Shown: positions 16,176-24,543, counted from the first letter of the stretch. The stretch is 64,000 nucleotides of DNA from Mycolicibacterium arabiense (GCF_010731815.2 NZ_AP022593.1:4712001-4776000); one strand, 5' to 3'. Program-made: numbers and translations. Notes: generated by a model from the sequence alone, not told the origin.

Positions 16176-17399
16176 CTAGCCGCCGGAATGCATGACGTCG
16201 GCCGCCGTCGGCACCGTGCAATCGTCCGGATCGTCGAGCCAGCCGTCGGGCAGTGACACCGACGCGGCGGATCCCTGCCGGCCGCGAGGGCCCTCGGCCG
16301 CGCGCGGGAACGGGACGTCCGGGTCGAGCTGGGCCAGCAGGTCGTCGAGTTCGGACAGCGTCTTGACCAGGGCCAACCCACGCCGCAGGTCCGCGCCGGC
16401 GGGGAACCCGTGCAGGTACCACGCGACGTGCTTGCGGATGTCGCGCATCGCCTTGTCCTCGCCGAAGTGGTCGGTGAGGAGTTCGCCGTGGCGGCGGATG
16501 ATCCGGGTGACCTCGCCCAGGGTGGGCGGCGTCTTGATCGGGCGCCCGGCGAAGGCGGCGGACAGTTCGGCGAACAGCCACGGCCTGCCGAGGCAGCCGC
16601 GGCCGATGACCACGCCGTCGCATCCGGTGGCGTCCATCATCGCGATCGCGTCGCCGGCGTCGAAGATGTCGCCGTTGCCGAGCACGGGCACCGAGGTGAC
16701 GTGTTGCTTGAGCTCGGCGATCTGCTCCCAGTCGGCCGTACCCGAGTAGCGCTGGGCAGCAGTGCGGGCGTGCAGCGCGACCGCGGCCGCACCTTCCTCG
16801 GCGGCGATCCGGCCCGCGTCGAGATGGGTGTGGTGCGCGTCGTCGATGCCGATGCGGAACTTCACGGTGACGGGGATGTCGGTGCCCTCGGTGGCGCGTA
16901 CCGCGGCGGCGACGATCTCGCCGAACAACTTGCGCTTGTACGGCAGCGCGGCGCCGCCGCCCCTGCGGGTGACCTTGGGCACCGGGCAGCCGAAGTTCAT
17001 GTCGATGTGGTCGGCGAGCCCCTCGTCGGCGATCATCTTCGCCGCCGCATAGGTGTTCACCGGGTCGACGCTGTAGAGCTGCAGCGAGCGCGGTGACTCC
17101 TCCGGCGCGAACGTCGTCATGTGCATCGTGACCGGATGGCGCTCGACGAGTGCACGGGCCGTCACCATCTCGCACACGTACAGGCCGCTGACGGTGCCTT
17201 CGCGAGCCAGTTCCAGTTCGCGGCACAGGGTGCGGAACGCGACGTTCGTGACGCCGGCCATCGGCGCCAGCACGACGGGGCTGCGCAAGGCGAACGGCCC
17301 GATCTTCAACCCGAGGGCAGGAGCGCAGCGACTCGGGGGATCGGGGAGTGCAGACCGAGCCGTATCGCCGGTTGTCGGCGCTTCAGGTGCGAGGGTCAT
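16176..17399 (-). CDS. dus: tRNA-dihydrouridine synthase (Dus)
   Basis: An FMN enzyme that reduces uridines in tRNA to dihydrouridine, using NADPH. The 407-residue protein has a TIM-barrel domain with the family signature LAPMAGVTNVAFR (about 44-56) and the active-site loop MNFGCPVPKVTRRGGG, whose Cys is the catalytic acid. The phosphate-binding GNGDIFD and VIGRGCLGRPW motifs for FMN are intact. A C-terminal extension of about 50 residues is specific to actinobacteria. The start overlaps the desA1 stop by 4 bp, so it is translated from the desA1 transcript. It corresponds to Rv0823c. Confidence 0.92.
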   Translation of the reverse strand: MTLAPEAPTTGDTARSALPDPPSRCAPALGLKIGPFALRSPVVLAPMAGVTNVAFRTLCRELELAREGTVSGLYVCEMVTARALVERHPVTMHMTTFAPEESPRSLQLYSVDPVNTYAAAKMIADEGLADHIDMNFGCPVPKVTRRGGGAALPYKRKLFGEIVAAAVRATEGTDIPVTVKFRIGIDDAHHTHLDAGRIAAEEGAAAVALHARTAAQRYSGTADWEQIAELKQHVTSVPVLGNGDIFDAGDAIAMMDATGCDGVVIGRGCLGRPWLFAELSAAFAGRPIKTPPTLGEVTRIIRRHGELLTDHFGEDKAMRDIRKHVAWYLHGFPAGADLRRGLALVKTLSELDDLLAQLDPDVPFPRAAEGPRGRQGSAASVSLPDGWLDDPDDCTVPTAADVMHSGG

Positions 17400-18400
17400 C
17401 CCGCGGACGATGATCCCACCAGGAGGTTCTTGCGGGCCTTCTTCTCGGCGACCTGACGCTCGCGCTCGAGGCGGCGCTGCTTGGCCGTCTCGAACTTCTC
17501 GCAGGCGTCCTCAAGTTCCTCGATCAGGACGCCGAGGTCGTCGCGCATCTCGGCGGCCTCGCCGGTGAAGTCCTCGCGCTCGAAGATGCGCCACTTCTTC
17601 AGGACGGGCATCACGACGTCGTCGAGGTGGATGCGCGGGTCGTACACACCGCCGACGGCGATCGTGACGGCGCGGCGCCGGAACTCCGGCACGGTGTACC
17701 CGGGCATCTTGAAGTTGCGCAGCACCCGGTGCAGCGACTTCATCGCCTGGTTGGGCGCGATGTCGAGACCGGCGGCCGACACGTCGCGGTAGAAGATCAT
17801 GTGCAGGTTCTCGTCGGCGGAGACGCGGGCCAACAGCTGGTCGGCGACCGTCTCGTTGCACGCCTTGCCGGTATTGCGGTGCGAGACGCGGGTGGCGAGT
17901 TCCTGGAACGTCACGTAGATGACGGAGTCGAACAGGCTCTCGGCGAACATGTCGCCCTGACCGTGCTGGCCGGGGCTGAAGCCGCGGGTGACCTGCTCGA
18001 GCCGGATGGTCTCGAGTTCGACGGGGTCGATCGCGCGGGTGACGATGAGGTAGTCGCGCAGGGCGATGCCGTGCCGGTTCTCCTCGGCGGTCCAGCGGTT
18101 GACCCACCAGCCCCAGGGGCCGTCCATGCTGAAGTTCATCGCGATCTCGCGGTGGTAGGACGGCAGGTTGTCCTCGGTGAGCAGGTTCTGCACCATGGCG
18201 GTCTGGGCGATGTCGGAGAGCTTCGACTGCTCGGGGCTCCACTCCTGGCCGCCGAGCGCGTAGAAGTTCTTTCCGTCGGACCACGGGATGTAGTCGTGCG
18301 GGTTCCAGTCCTTGCGCATGGACAGGTGCCGGTTGATGTTCTTCTCGACGACCGGTTCCAGTTCGCGCAGCAGGTGCAGGTCGGTCAGATCCTTCGACAT
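17396..18400 (-). CDS. desA1: acyl-[ACP] desaturase DesA1
   Basis: A soluble di-iron stearoyl-ACP-type desaturase of 334 residues, thought to introduce double bonds into meromycolate chains during mycolic acid synthesis. The two carboxylate-bridge motifs are EENRH (106-110) and DENLH (196-200), both intact. A charged C-terminal helix (about 300-325) follows the core. The start MSKDLTDLH matches the family. It is the first gene of a desA1-dus unit driven by a clear promoter at 18441-18469. It corresponds to Rv0824c. Confidence 0.95.
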   Translation of the reverse strand: MSKDLTDLHLLRELEPVVEKNINRHLSMRKDWNPHDYIPWSDGKNFYALGGQEWSPEQSKLSDIAQTAMVQNLLTEDNLPSYHREIAMNFSMDGPWGWWVNRWTAEENRHGIALRDYLIVTRAIDPVELETIRLEQVTRGFSPGQHGQGDMFAESLFDSVIYVTFQELATRVSHRNTGKACNETVADQLLARVSADENLHMIFYRDVSAAGLDIAPNQAMKSLHRVLRNFKMPGYTVPEFRRRAVTIAVGGVYDPRIHLDDVVMPVLKKWRIFEREDFTGEAAEMRDDLGVLIEELEDACEKFETAKQRRLERERQVAEKKARKNLLVGSSSAG

Positions 18401-18440
18401 GTGCCTATGTACTCCTCGCCTCGCGGGGGATGAGCCTCGC

Positions 18441-18483
18441 AGTTATCTGTACCTGGTGGTTGCACTCAATATATCTGTGTACC
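18441..18483 (-). promoter_or_regulatory. desA1 promoter with repeated GGTAC(AC)AGAT motifs
   Basis: On the minus strand TTGAGT (18469-18464) and ATAACT (18446-18441) are separated by 17 bp, a good SigA-type promoter. Two related motifs flank it: GGTACACAGAT (18483-18473) upstream of the -35 and GGTACAGAT (18453-18445) overlapping the -10. They look like sites for a regulator of mycolate desaturation. Confidence 0.6.
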
Positions 18484-18632
18484 CCGGTGACATTCAAGCG
18501 CCGTGACCCGAGTGTGACGGGTGTTGCACGGCTGACACCCAAACCCCCGCCGCGGGCGGTACGATCCGTGTCAGACATACCCGTTCAGCAAAACCCCCGC
18601 CCGCCCAGGCGTGACGAAAGGTCCCGACCGAC

Positions 18633-19097
18633 GTGAAGAATCTCTTGGTCCTCGGTGCCGGTGCCTGCGCAGCCGCGGCAGTTTCGGTGGGGTTGCTGGG
18701 CGCAGGCGTGGCCAGCGCCGACGATGCCGTCGTCGGTCAGACGTTTGCCGACGCCAAGGCCGCGCTGAGCCAGCAGGGGATGAGCGCTCAGGTCGCGACC
18801 ACGGTCGGAGACCGCAAGGACTGGAACGAGTGCATCGTGACGAGCGCCACGCCGGCCTCGAGCATCGACGGCTTCGGCGAGTCCAAGGGTGGCGTCATGA
18901 ACGTCAACCTCAATTGCTACGCAAAGTACGGAACCGCGCTGTGGCCGGGCTACTCCCTGCAGAGCCCGACCGGCCGCAAGATGTACGAGGCCGACCTCGC
19001 AGCAAAGGAGCAGCGCGAGGCCCAGCAGGCGGCCGCGCAGCAGCAGGCCGAGGCGGCGGAACTCGCTGGCGAAGATGCTCAGGTAGCCGGCGAGTAG
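18633..19097 (+). CDS. secreted PASTA-like protein, hypothetical (paralogue 1)
   Basis: An exported protein of 154 residues. A Sec signal peptide ends near VASADD (about residue 30). The mature part has a PASTA-like motif (VGQTFADAKAALSQQGMSAQV), two cysteines (ECIVTS and LNCYA) that could pair, and a charged Gln/Ala/Glu-rich tail predicted to be helical. The start is GTG at 18633 with GAAAGG upstream. The next gene downstream is a clear paralogue, and a third lies at 32629. The family is common in mycobacteria, but I know of no assigned function. Confidence 0.78.
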   Translation: MKNLLVLGAGACAAAAVSVGLLGAGVASADDAVVGQTFADAKAALSQQGMSAQVATTVGDRKDWNECIVTSATPASSIDGFGESKGGVMNVNLNCYAKYGTALWPGYSLQSPTGRKMYEADLAAKEQREAQQAAAQQQAEAAELAGEDAQVAGE

Positions 19098-19217
19098 ACG
19101 TCGGGTAAACGCTGCTGAGGGCCCTATTCCTCAGTCGACGACTGGTCGTGCGCGCCCGTCTCCGCGGAGGTACTATCCCCGCGGGCGGGCAAGGTTTCGA
19201 CGGCAGATAGGGCACAC

Positions 19218-19667
19218 GTGAAGAAGCTCATCGTTATTGGTTCGGGCGCGGCATGCGCGTTCGCGCTCTCCGCTGTGCTGGGCACCGGGGTCGCAGCCGC
19301 CGACGACTACGCGGGTCAGTCCTACGCCGATGCGTCGTCCGCGGCGAGCGACAACGGTCTGACCGTCGTGGTGGCGAGTCGCGTGGGTGACAAGGTCAGC
19401 GAGGATGAATGCCTCGTCGTGCGCTCGCAGGACGCGCCGTTCACCAGCGCGATCGACGGCGCAGGCGTCGAGGACACCGTGCAGTTCTACTTGAACTGCA
19501 ATGCAGGCGTGGCCTCCGCGACCACGCCCGGCAATTCGATGGCGAGCGCCGTGGGCCGCGAGACCAGGGCGGCCGAGGAAGAAGCCGCGGCGGCGCAGAA
19601 CGAGCAGGATCAACTCGCCGAGGCTGGCGAGACTCCCGGCGCGACCATCTCGCTCCCCGAAGGCTAG
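19218..19667 (+). CDS. secreted PASTA-like protein, hypothetical (paralogue 2)
   Basis: 149 residues, paralogous to the preceding gene: same MKxLxVxGxGA signal peptide, same DDYAGQSYADASSAASDNGL PASTA-like start, conserved EDECLVV and LNCNAG cysteines, and an acidic helical tail. The GTG start at 19218 has TAGGGCAC upstream. A -10 candidate TACTAT at 19171-19176 suggests its own promoter, so the two genes need not be co-transcribed. Function unknown; probably a cell-envelope protein. Confidence 0.78.
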   Translation: MKKLIVIGSGAACAFALSAVLGTGVAAADDYAGQSYADASSAASDNGLTVVVASRVGDKVSEDECLVVRSQDAPFTSAIDGAGVEDTVQFYLNCNAGVASATTPGNSMASAVGRETRAAEEEAAAAQNEQDQLAEAGETPGATISLPEG

Positions 19668-19671
19668 AACC

Positions 19672-20256
19672 TCAGGCAGTCGGCGCCCGGCTGAGCAGCA
19701 TGTCGACGCAGTAGTCGATGAACTGCTCCCGGGTCGTCGCGAGCCTGCCGTTCAGGTAGGCGGTGAAGAGCGCCGTCAGGGCGCCCACCAGGCCGGTCGC
19801 GACCATGGCCTGCACACCCGGGTCGGTGATGCGGGTCAGCTTGTGCTGCAGCAGGTCGATGAACGTCGGCATCCACTCCGCGCCGGAGCGCGCGAGCACG
19901 GGTTCGCGCTCGGGGGCGATAAGCAGGACGCGGCCGCGCGCCGGATCGTCGACCATCAGCGTCACGAACCGTTCGACGGCGTCGCGCGGTGTGGTCGACG
20001 ACGTCAGCGCCGACATGGCCGTGCTGCACACGTCGTCGTAGACCGCGCGGACGAATTCGTCGCGGTCACTAAAGCTCTCGTAGAAGTAGCGTTCCGTCAG
20101 GCCGGCTTCCTTGCAGACCGCCCGCACGGTCAGCGCCGGACCGGCCGCGCCACCGAGTAGTGCGACGCCCGCGGCGACGAGTTTGTCGCGACGCAGCGCC
20201 TGGCGGTCCTGCAGGGGCACACCAGACCATTGGCTCCGTCGTTGACCGGACGTCAC
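19672..20256 (-). CDS. TetR-family regulator (Rv0825c type)
   Basis: A 194-residue TetR regulator. The helix-turn-helix (about 20-60) contains LTVRAVCKEAGLTERYFYESF, and the C-terminal helical domain would bind an unknown ligand. I place the start at GTG 20256 because AGGAGG precedes it closely; the frame upstream crosses the divergent promoter region. It is divergent from the MpaB-family oxygenase, and a dyad at 20277-20294 lies between them. The pair corresponds to Rv0825c-Rv0826. Confidence 0.82.
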   Translation of the reverse strand: MTSGQRRSQWSGVPLQDRQALRRDKLVAAGVALLGGAAGPALTVRAVCKEAGLTERYFYESFSDRDEFVRAVYDDVCSTAMSALTSSTTPRDAVERFVTLMVDDPARGRVLLIAPEREPVLARSGAEWMPTFIDLLQHKLTRITDPGVQAMVATGLVGALTALFTAYLNGRLATTREQFIDYCVDMLLSRAPTA

Positions 20257-20276
20257 ATCCCTCCTAAGCTCATAGA

Positions 20277-20294
20277 TGACAACGCTTGTAGTCA
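20277..20294. promoter_or_regulatory. dyad operator between TetR and MpaB-family gene
   Basis: TGACAACGCTTGTAGTCA has two-fold symmetry TGACnAC-N4-GTnGTCA. It lies midway between the divergent starts, the usual site for an autoregulated TetR repressor. Confidence 0.6.
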
Positions 20295-20327
20295 GAGTGT
20301 CCGTCTGAGTTCCAGGAGATGCCGCCA

Positions 20328-21332
20328 GTGACACAAGATACGTCCCCGTCGTGCCCCGTCACCAGCGCGGCCGACCTCGCCGTCGGCTGCCCCGTCGCCC
20401 CGGGCGGGTATGACGCCCCGCCGGCGCCGCTGGGACCCGACTCGCTGACGTGGAAGTACTTCGGCGACTGGCGCGGCCTGCTGCAGGGGCCGTGGGCCGG
20501 CTCGATGCAGAACATGCACCCCCAGCTCGGTGCTGCCGTCGAGGAGCACTCCACCTTCTTCATCGAGCGCTGGCAGCGTCTGCTGCGGTCGCTGTACCCC
20601 ATCGGCGGCGTGGTCTTCGACGGCGACCGGTCGCCGCGCACCGGTGCCGAGGTCCGCGACTATCACGTCGACATCAAGGGCGTCGACGCCCAGGGTCGGC
20701 GTTATCACGCACTCAATCCGGACGTCTTCTACTGGGCGCACTCGACGTTCTTCGTCGGCACGCTGATCGTCGCCGAACGCTTCTGTGGCGGGCTCACCGA
20801 GGCGCAGAAGCGGCAACTGTTCGAGGAGCACAAGACCTGGTACGCCATGTACGGCATGAGCACGCGACCGGTGCCCGAGACCTGGGAGGACTTCCAGGAC
20901 TACTGGGATCACATGTGCCGCAACGTGTTGGAGAACAACTACGCCGCACGGGCCGTCCTCGACCTCAGTGAGTTGCCCAAGCCACCGTTCGCGGACAAGC
21001 TGCCCGACTGGATGTGGAAGCTGCAGCGGCCGCTCGTCGCGCGGTTCTTCGTCTGGTTCACCGTTGGGTTGTACGACCCGCCCGTGCGCGAACTGATGGG
21101 CTACGAGTGGACCGCGCGCGACGAATGGCTGCACCGCCGCCTCGGCAACGCGGTCGGCCGGGTATTCGCGCTACTGCCCGAGCGGGTCCGCATGCACCCC
21201 CGTGCGCGCGCGGGCTGGGACCGCGCCAACGGGCGCCTCCCGGCTGATGCGCCACCCCCGGAAACCCCTGCGCGGAATCTGCCGCCGCTGCAGGAGCGGG
21301 GCAACCCGATGCACTACTGCCCGAACGTCTGA
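20328..21332 (+). CDS. oxygenase MpaB family protein (DUF2236, Rv0826 type)
   Basis: A 334-residue DUF2236 protein, the family that includes the heme-dependent rubber oxygenase Lcp and fungal MpaB. Visible features are the WAHSTFFVGTLIVAERF helix typical of the family and several His residues (YHVDIKG, EEHKTWY) that could ligate heme. The start is ambiguous: AGGAG directly abuts ATG 20319, whereas GTG 20328 lies 9 nt from it, which is a better distance. Control by the divergent TetR is likely. The substrate is unknown. Confidence 0.82.
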   Translation: MTQDTSPSCPVTSAADLAVGCPVAPGGYDAPPAPLGPDSLTWKYFGDWRGLLQGPWAGSMQNMHPQLGAAVEEHSTFFIERWQRLLRSLYPIGGVVFDGDRSPRTGAEVRDYHVDIKGVDAQGRRYHALNPDVFYWAHSTFFVGTLIVAERFCGGLTEAQKRQLFEEHKTWYAMYGMSTRPVPETWEDFQDYWDHMCRNVLENNYAARAVLDLSELPKPPFADKLPDWMWKLQRPLVARFFVWFTVGLYDPPVRELMGYEWTARDEWLHRRLGNAVGRVFALLPERVRMHPRARAGWDRANGRLPADAPPPETPARNLPPLQERGNPMHYCPNV

Positions 21333-21357
21333 CGGCAGGGCGCGCTGCGTCTGCCGC

Positions 21358-21363
21358 TACCGT
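21358..21363 (+). promoter_or_regulatory. leaderless promoter -10 of the kinase gene
   Basis: TACCGT is followed by 7 nt and the kinase ATG at 21371, with no Shine-Dalgarno in between. Confidence 0.55.
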
Positions 21364-21370
21364 GTAGCCG

Positions 21371-22534
21371 ATGACGAGCCCTGAACTCATCGGGGGACGG
21401 TACGAACTGCGCGGCGTCCTCGGCCGTGGCGGCATGGCCGAGGTGCACTCGGCCTGGGACGTCCGGCTCAACCGACCCGTCGCCGTCAAGCTGCTGCACC
21501 CCTCGCTGCTCGGCGACCCGGACTCCCGGACGCGCTTCGAGTTCGAGGCGAGGGCGGCCGCCGGACTGGCCCACCCCAACATCGTCGTCGTCCACGACAG
21601 CGGCGAACAACCACCGCACGGCGTGCCCTTCCTGGTCATGGAGCAACTTCCGGGAGCGTCGCTGGCAGATGAGATCGCCAGGGGACCGTTGCCCGTGCCA
21701 CGGGTGCGCAGCGTGCTGGCGGACGTCCTCGCGGGTCTGGGTGCGGCGCACGCGGCAGGCATCCTGCACCGCGATGTGAAACCCGCCAACGTACTGTTCG
21801 CCGAGACGGGGCAGGCCAAGCTCGCCGACTTCGGGATCGCGAAGTCGGGCAGCGCCAGCCTGACCCGCGCCGGCCAGATCTTCGGCACGATGGCCTATTT
21901 GAGCCCCGAGCGGATCGCGGGCAGGCCCGCCACCCCCGCCGACGACCTCTACGCCGTCGGGGCCATGGGCTACGAGGCGCTGACCGGTGCCATGCCCTTC
22001 CCGCAGAGCGAACCGGCTGCCCTGGTGCGGGCGATCGCCGCACACGACGTGGTTCCGCTGCAGACGGCCCGCCCGGACGTCGACGCCGGACTGGCCACGG
22101 TGATCGAGCGCGCGATGGCGCCCGATCCGTCGCAGCGCTTCTCGAGCGCGGCGGAGATGCGGGCCGCGCTGCTCTCGGTACGGCCGGCCACGCGCGTGAT
22201 GACCGCCCCGCCGCTGCCGATGACGACCGGCGCAGTGCTGCCACCGCCGCCACCGGACCGCAGGCGGCGCGTGATGGGCGGCGTAGCGGCCGGTGCCGCC
22301 GTCCTGCTGGCGCTGGTGTTCGTGATCGTCGAGGCGACGCGGTCCTCGCCCGCCACCCCCAGCCCTGCCGCCACCACGACGCCGACCACCACCACGTCGA
22401 GTACGACGACGACCACCACGACGCCCCCGCCGACGACGTCGTCGCTCGCGCCGGCGCCGATTCAGACCGAGCCGCGCCGGGGTCCGGGTAATGGGAACGA
22501 CAAGCCGAAGAAGCCCAAGGGCGACGACGATTGA
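21371..22534 (+). CDS. membrane serine/threonine protein kinase
   Basis: A Hanks-type kinase of 387 residues. The catalytic domain (about 11-270) has the glycine loop GRGGMAEV, Lys40 (VAVKLL), catalytic HRDVKPAN (133-140), DFGIAK (153-158) and the APE-equivalent SPE at 178-180. A basic juxtamembrane stretch (RRRR at 297-300) leads to one transmembrane span (301-321). The short extracellular part is only a Thr/Pro/Ser-rich, low-complexity tail ending in Lys/Asp, so there is no folded sensor such as PASTA. It is one of the mycobacterial Pkn proteins, but I cannot assign a letter. A tRNA-Lys gene follows convergently. Confidence 0.9.
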   Translation: MTSPELIGGRYELRGVLGRGGMAEVHSAWDVRLNRPVAVKLLHPSLLGDPDSRTRFEFEARAAAGLAHPNIVVVHDSGEQPPHGVPFLVMEQLPGASLADEIARGPLPVPRVRSVLADVLAGLGAAHAAGILHRDVKPANVLFAETGQAKLADFGIAKSGSASLTRAGQIFGTMAYLSPERIAGRPATPADDLYAVGAMGYEALTGAMPFPQSEPAALVRAIAAHDVVPLQTARPDVDAGLATVIERAMAPDPSQRFSSAAEMRAALLSVRPATRVMTAPPLPMTTGAVLPPPPPDRRRRVMGGVAAGAAVLLALVFVIVEATRSSPATPSPAATTTPTTTTSSTTTTTTTPPPTTSSLAPAPIQTEPRRGPGNGNDKPKKPKGDDD

Positions 22535-22550
22535 GCGGTATTTCGCGAGG

Positions 22551-22623
22551 TGCCCCCACCAGGGCTCGAACCTGGGACCTGCGGATTAAAAGTCCGTAGC
22601 TCTACCAACTGAGCTATAGGGGC
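22551..22623 (-). tRNA. lysT: tRNA-Lys (anticodon TTT)
   Basis: A 73-nt cloverleaf on the minus strand. Acceptor GCCCCTA pairs with TGGGGGC (including one G-T), discriminator A, anticodon loop CTTTTAA, T-loop GGTTCGAGCC. CCA is not encoded. It heads a four-tRNA cluster in which it alone is on the minus strand, as in M. tuberculosis. Confidence 0.95.
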
Positions 22624-22736
22624 GCGGAAGTCAGGATACTGGGCCACCCTCGTTTGAGGATTTGGGTGTCGATCCCCTAAGCTATCGAAGCTCCCAGCGT
22701 TCCGGCGCCGGGAGTACCCCGAAGAGATTCGGCTTG

Positions 22737-22809
22737 GCCCCCTTCGTTTAGCGGCCTAGGACGCCGCCCTTTCAAGGCGGTAGCGCGGGTTCGAATCCCG
22801 TAGGGGGTA
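22737..22809 (+). tRNA. gltT: tRNA-Glu (anticodon TTC)
   Basis: 73 nt. Acceptor GCCCCCT pairs with AGGGGGT (one G-T wobble), discriminator A, anticodon stem-loop CCGCC-CTTTCAA-GGCGG, T-loop GGTTCGAATC. CCA is not encoded. Confidence 0.95.
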
Positions 22810-22857
22810 CGACGCAACGGCGGCAACGTCGGAGCAGCAGTAACGCAGGAAGAGCAA

Positions 22858-22934
22858 GGCCCTGTGGCGCAGTTGGTTAGCGCGCCGCCCTGTCACGGCG
22901 GAGGTCGCGGGTTCGAGTCCCGTCAGGGTCGCCA
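22858..22934 (+). tRNA. aspT: tRNA-Asp (anticodon GTC)
   Basis: Acceptor GGCCCTG pairs with CAGGGTC, discriminator G, anticodon loop CTGTCAC, T-loop GGTTCGAGTC. The mature body is 22858-22931, and CCA is encoded at 22932-22934, unlike its three neighbours. Confidence 0.95.
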
Positions 22935-22973
22935 TCATTGGCGAGGCACATCGGTGTGAGTCGGTTGCCTTCC

Positions 22974-23047
22974 GGCCAGGTAGCTCAGTTGGTACGAGCG
23001 TCCGCCTGAAAAGCGGAAGGTCGCCGGTTCGATCCCGGCCCTGGCCA
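22974..23047 (+). tRNA. pheU: tRNA-Phe (anticodon GAA)
   Basis: 74 nt. Acceptor GGCCAGG pairs with CCTGGCC, discriminator A, anticodon loop CTGAAAA, T-loop GGTTCGATCC. It follows tRNA-Asp by 39 bp, so Glu-Asp-Phe are probably processed from one transcript. Confidence 0.95.
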
Positions 23048-23088
23048 CTTCAGTACAGTGCGAATCCCGTTGCCGGGGCCCAATCGGG

Positions 23089-23670
23089 TCATTCCGCTCG
23101 GAACACTCCCGCGGTCGCGAAGCCGACCCGATGGCGTGCGCGCTCGGCGTCGTCGCCGAAGCGATCGATGCCCCATGACACGGCCGTGATGAGTTGGAAC
23201 AGCTCCTCGGCGGTGACGGTCGCCGATGCCGCACCATGGTCGCGCGCCCGGTGCAGGAAGTCGCGGGTCCGGTCGGTCAGGCGCGTCGAGACGTCCTGCA
23301 CCGGCGAGGTGTCGTCGGCGATCGTGGTGGCGATGCACGTCGGCAGCTCCTGCCAGATGCGCAGCGCCCACGCGAGCCGGAACAGCCACTCCCGCAGCCC
23401 CTCGTCGGCTTCCATGTCGCGCTCGATCGCGTCCGACTCCTGGAGCAGGTCGCCGATGCTGTCCTCGATGACGGCGGCGAGCAGATCGTTGCGGGTGGGG
23501 AAGTTCCGGTAGAGGGTCGCGTTGCCGACGCCTGCGGCACTGGCGATGCCGTCGAGCGAGGCGAAGATCCCGTCGGTGTCGAAGACCGCCCGTGCGGCGC
23601 GCAGGATCGCGTCGCGGTTGCGCTTGGCGTCGGCCCGGAGCGGGCGTGCCGTTTGCGTGTTCACCGTCAC
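23089..23670 (-). CDS. TetR-family regulator
   Basis: A 193-residue TetR protein. The N-terminal helix-turn-helix is canonical (SLDGIASAAGVGNATLYRNF, about 38-57). The C-terminal domain contains LFRLAWALRIWQELP and LFQLITAVSWGIDRF, typical of TetR proteins adjacent to SDR or oxidoreductase genes. It is divergent from an SDR, with two TGGGG/CCCCA dyads between the genes, so it probably represses the SDR and itself. The start is GTG at 23670 or 23664. The ligand is unknown. Confidence 0.85.
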   Translation of the reverse strand: MTVNTQTARPLRADAKRNRDAILRAARAVFDTDGIFASLDGIASAAGVGNATLYRNFPTRNDLLAAVIEDSIGDLLQESDAIERDMEADEGLREWLFRLAWALRIWQELPTCIATTIADDTSPVQDVSTRLTDRTRDFLHRARDHGAASATVTAEELFQLITAVSWGIDRFGDDAERARHRVGFATAGVFRAE

Positions 23671-23684
23671 CTAGCCATCGGTTG

Positions 23685-23736
23685 CATAAGTGGGGATAGT
23701 CCCCACATACTGATCTGGGGACCAACCCCACTTATG
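23685..23736. promoter_or_regulatory. paired TetR operators in nested inverted repeat
   Basis: GTGGGGATAGTCCCCAC (23690-23706) is a perfect palindrome around a 3-nt centre, and TGGGGACCAACCCCA (23716-23730) is a second dyad of the same type. The outer arms CATAAGTGGGG (23685-23695) and CCCCACTTATG (23726-23736) form a perfect 11-bp inverted repeat over both sites. Confidence 0.75.
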
Positions 23737-23760
23737 AACGACCCTACAGCAGGAGTGACG

Positions 23761-24486
23761 ATGACAGAGCGACTCGACGGTCGGACAGTGCTGGTGACCG
23801 GAGCGAACGGCGGGCTCGGGGAGGAGTTCGTGCGCCAGGCCCTCGACCGGGGTGCACGCAGGGTCTACGCCAGCGCGCGCAGGCCGCGGGAGTGGAACGA
23901 CGAGCGCATCGTGCCGCTGCCGCTCGACTTGACCGACACGGCATCGGTCGCCGGTGCAGCTGCCACGGCGTCCGACGTCGACCTGGTGGTCAACAACGCT
24001 GCCATCGCACCCGCCGACGACGTCTCCGTCCTCGCCGGCGACGAGGAGGTCCTGCGCCGCATCTTCGAGACCAACGTCATCGGCAACCTGCGGGTGGCCA
24101 AGGCCTTCGCGCCCGTGTTGGCCGCCAACGGCGGTGGCGCGCTGCTGAACGTCCTGTCACTGGCAGCCTGGTTGCCGCTGCCCACCGCCTACGCGGCATC
24201 CAAGGCTGCGATGTGGTCGGCCACCAACGCACTCCGGGGCGAACTCGCCCCGCAGGGCACCACCGTCACGGGCCTGCTCGTCGGCATGGTCGACACGCCC
24301 ATGACGACACGCTGGGACATGCCCAAGGTCAGCCCGGCCAGTGTCGTGGATCAGGCGTATGACGGCGTCGCCACCGGGGCGTTCGAGGTACACGCCGACG
24401 AGGACACCCGCGACGTGAAGGCCCGGCTCAGCGGCAGCTCGGAGGAACTAAACGCCTACATCGCCTCGAAGCTCGTCGACTTCTAG
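23761..24486 (+). CDS. short-chain dehydrogenase/reductase
   Basis: A classical SDR of 241 residues. The dinucleotide-binding motif VTGANGGLG (about 13-21), the NNAA motif (about 80), Ser (VLSLAA) and YAASK (Tyr-x-x-x-Lys, about 148-152) are present. ATG 23761 has AGGAG 6 nt upstream; GTG 23755 and ATG 23734 are alternatives. The divergent TetR and its operators indicate inducible expression. A paralogue lies at 38975-39685. The substrate is unknown. Confidence 0.88.
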   Translation: MTERLDGRTVLVTGANGGLGEEFVRQALDRGARRVYASARRPREWNDERIVPLPLDLTDTASVAGAAATASDVDLVVNNAAIAPADDVSVLAGDEEVLRRIFETNVIGNLRVAKAFAPVLAANGGGALLNVLSLAAWLPLPTAYAASKAAMWSATNALRGELAPQGTTVTGLLVGMVDTPMTTRWDMPKVSPASVVDQAYDGVATGAFEVHADEDTRDVKARLSGSSEELNAYIASKLVDF

Positions 24487-24510
24487 GCGCGACACGGCCA
24501 GGACGCGAAA

Positions 24511-24543
24511 GGACCGCCCGAAGTCGATGACCTCGGGCGGCCC
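24511..24543. terminator. bidirectional terminator hairpin
   Basis: CCGCCCGA (24514-24521) and TCGGGCGG (24533-24540) form a GC-rich 8-bp stem with an 11-nt loop, between convergent genes. Confidence 0.6.
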
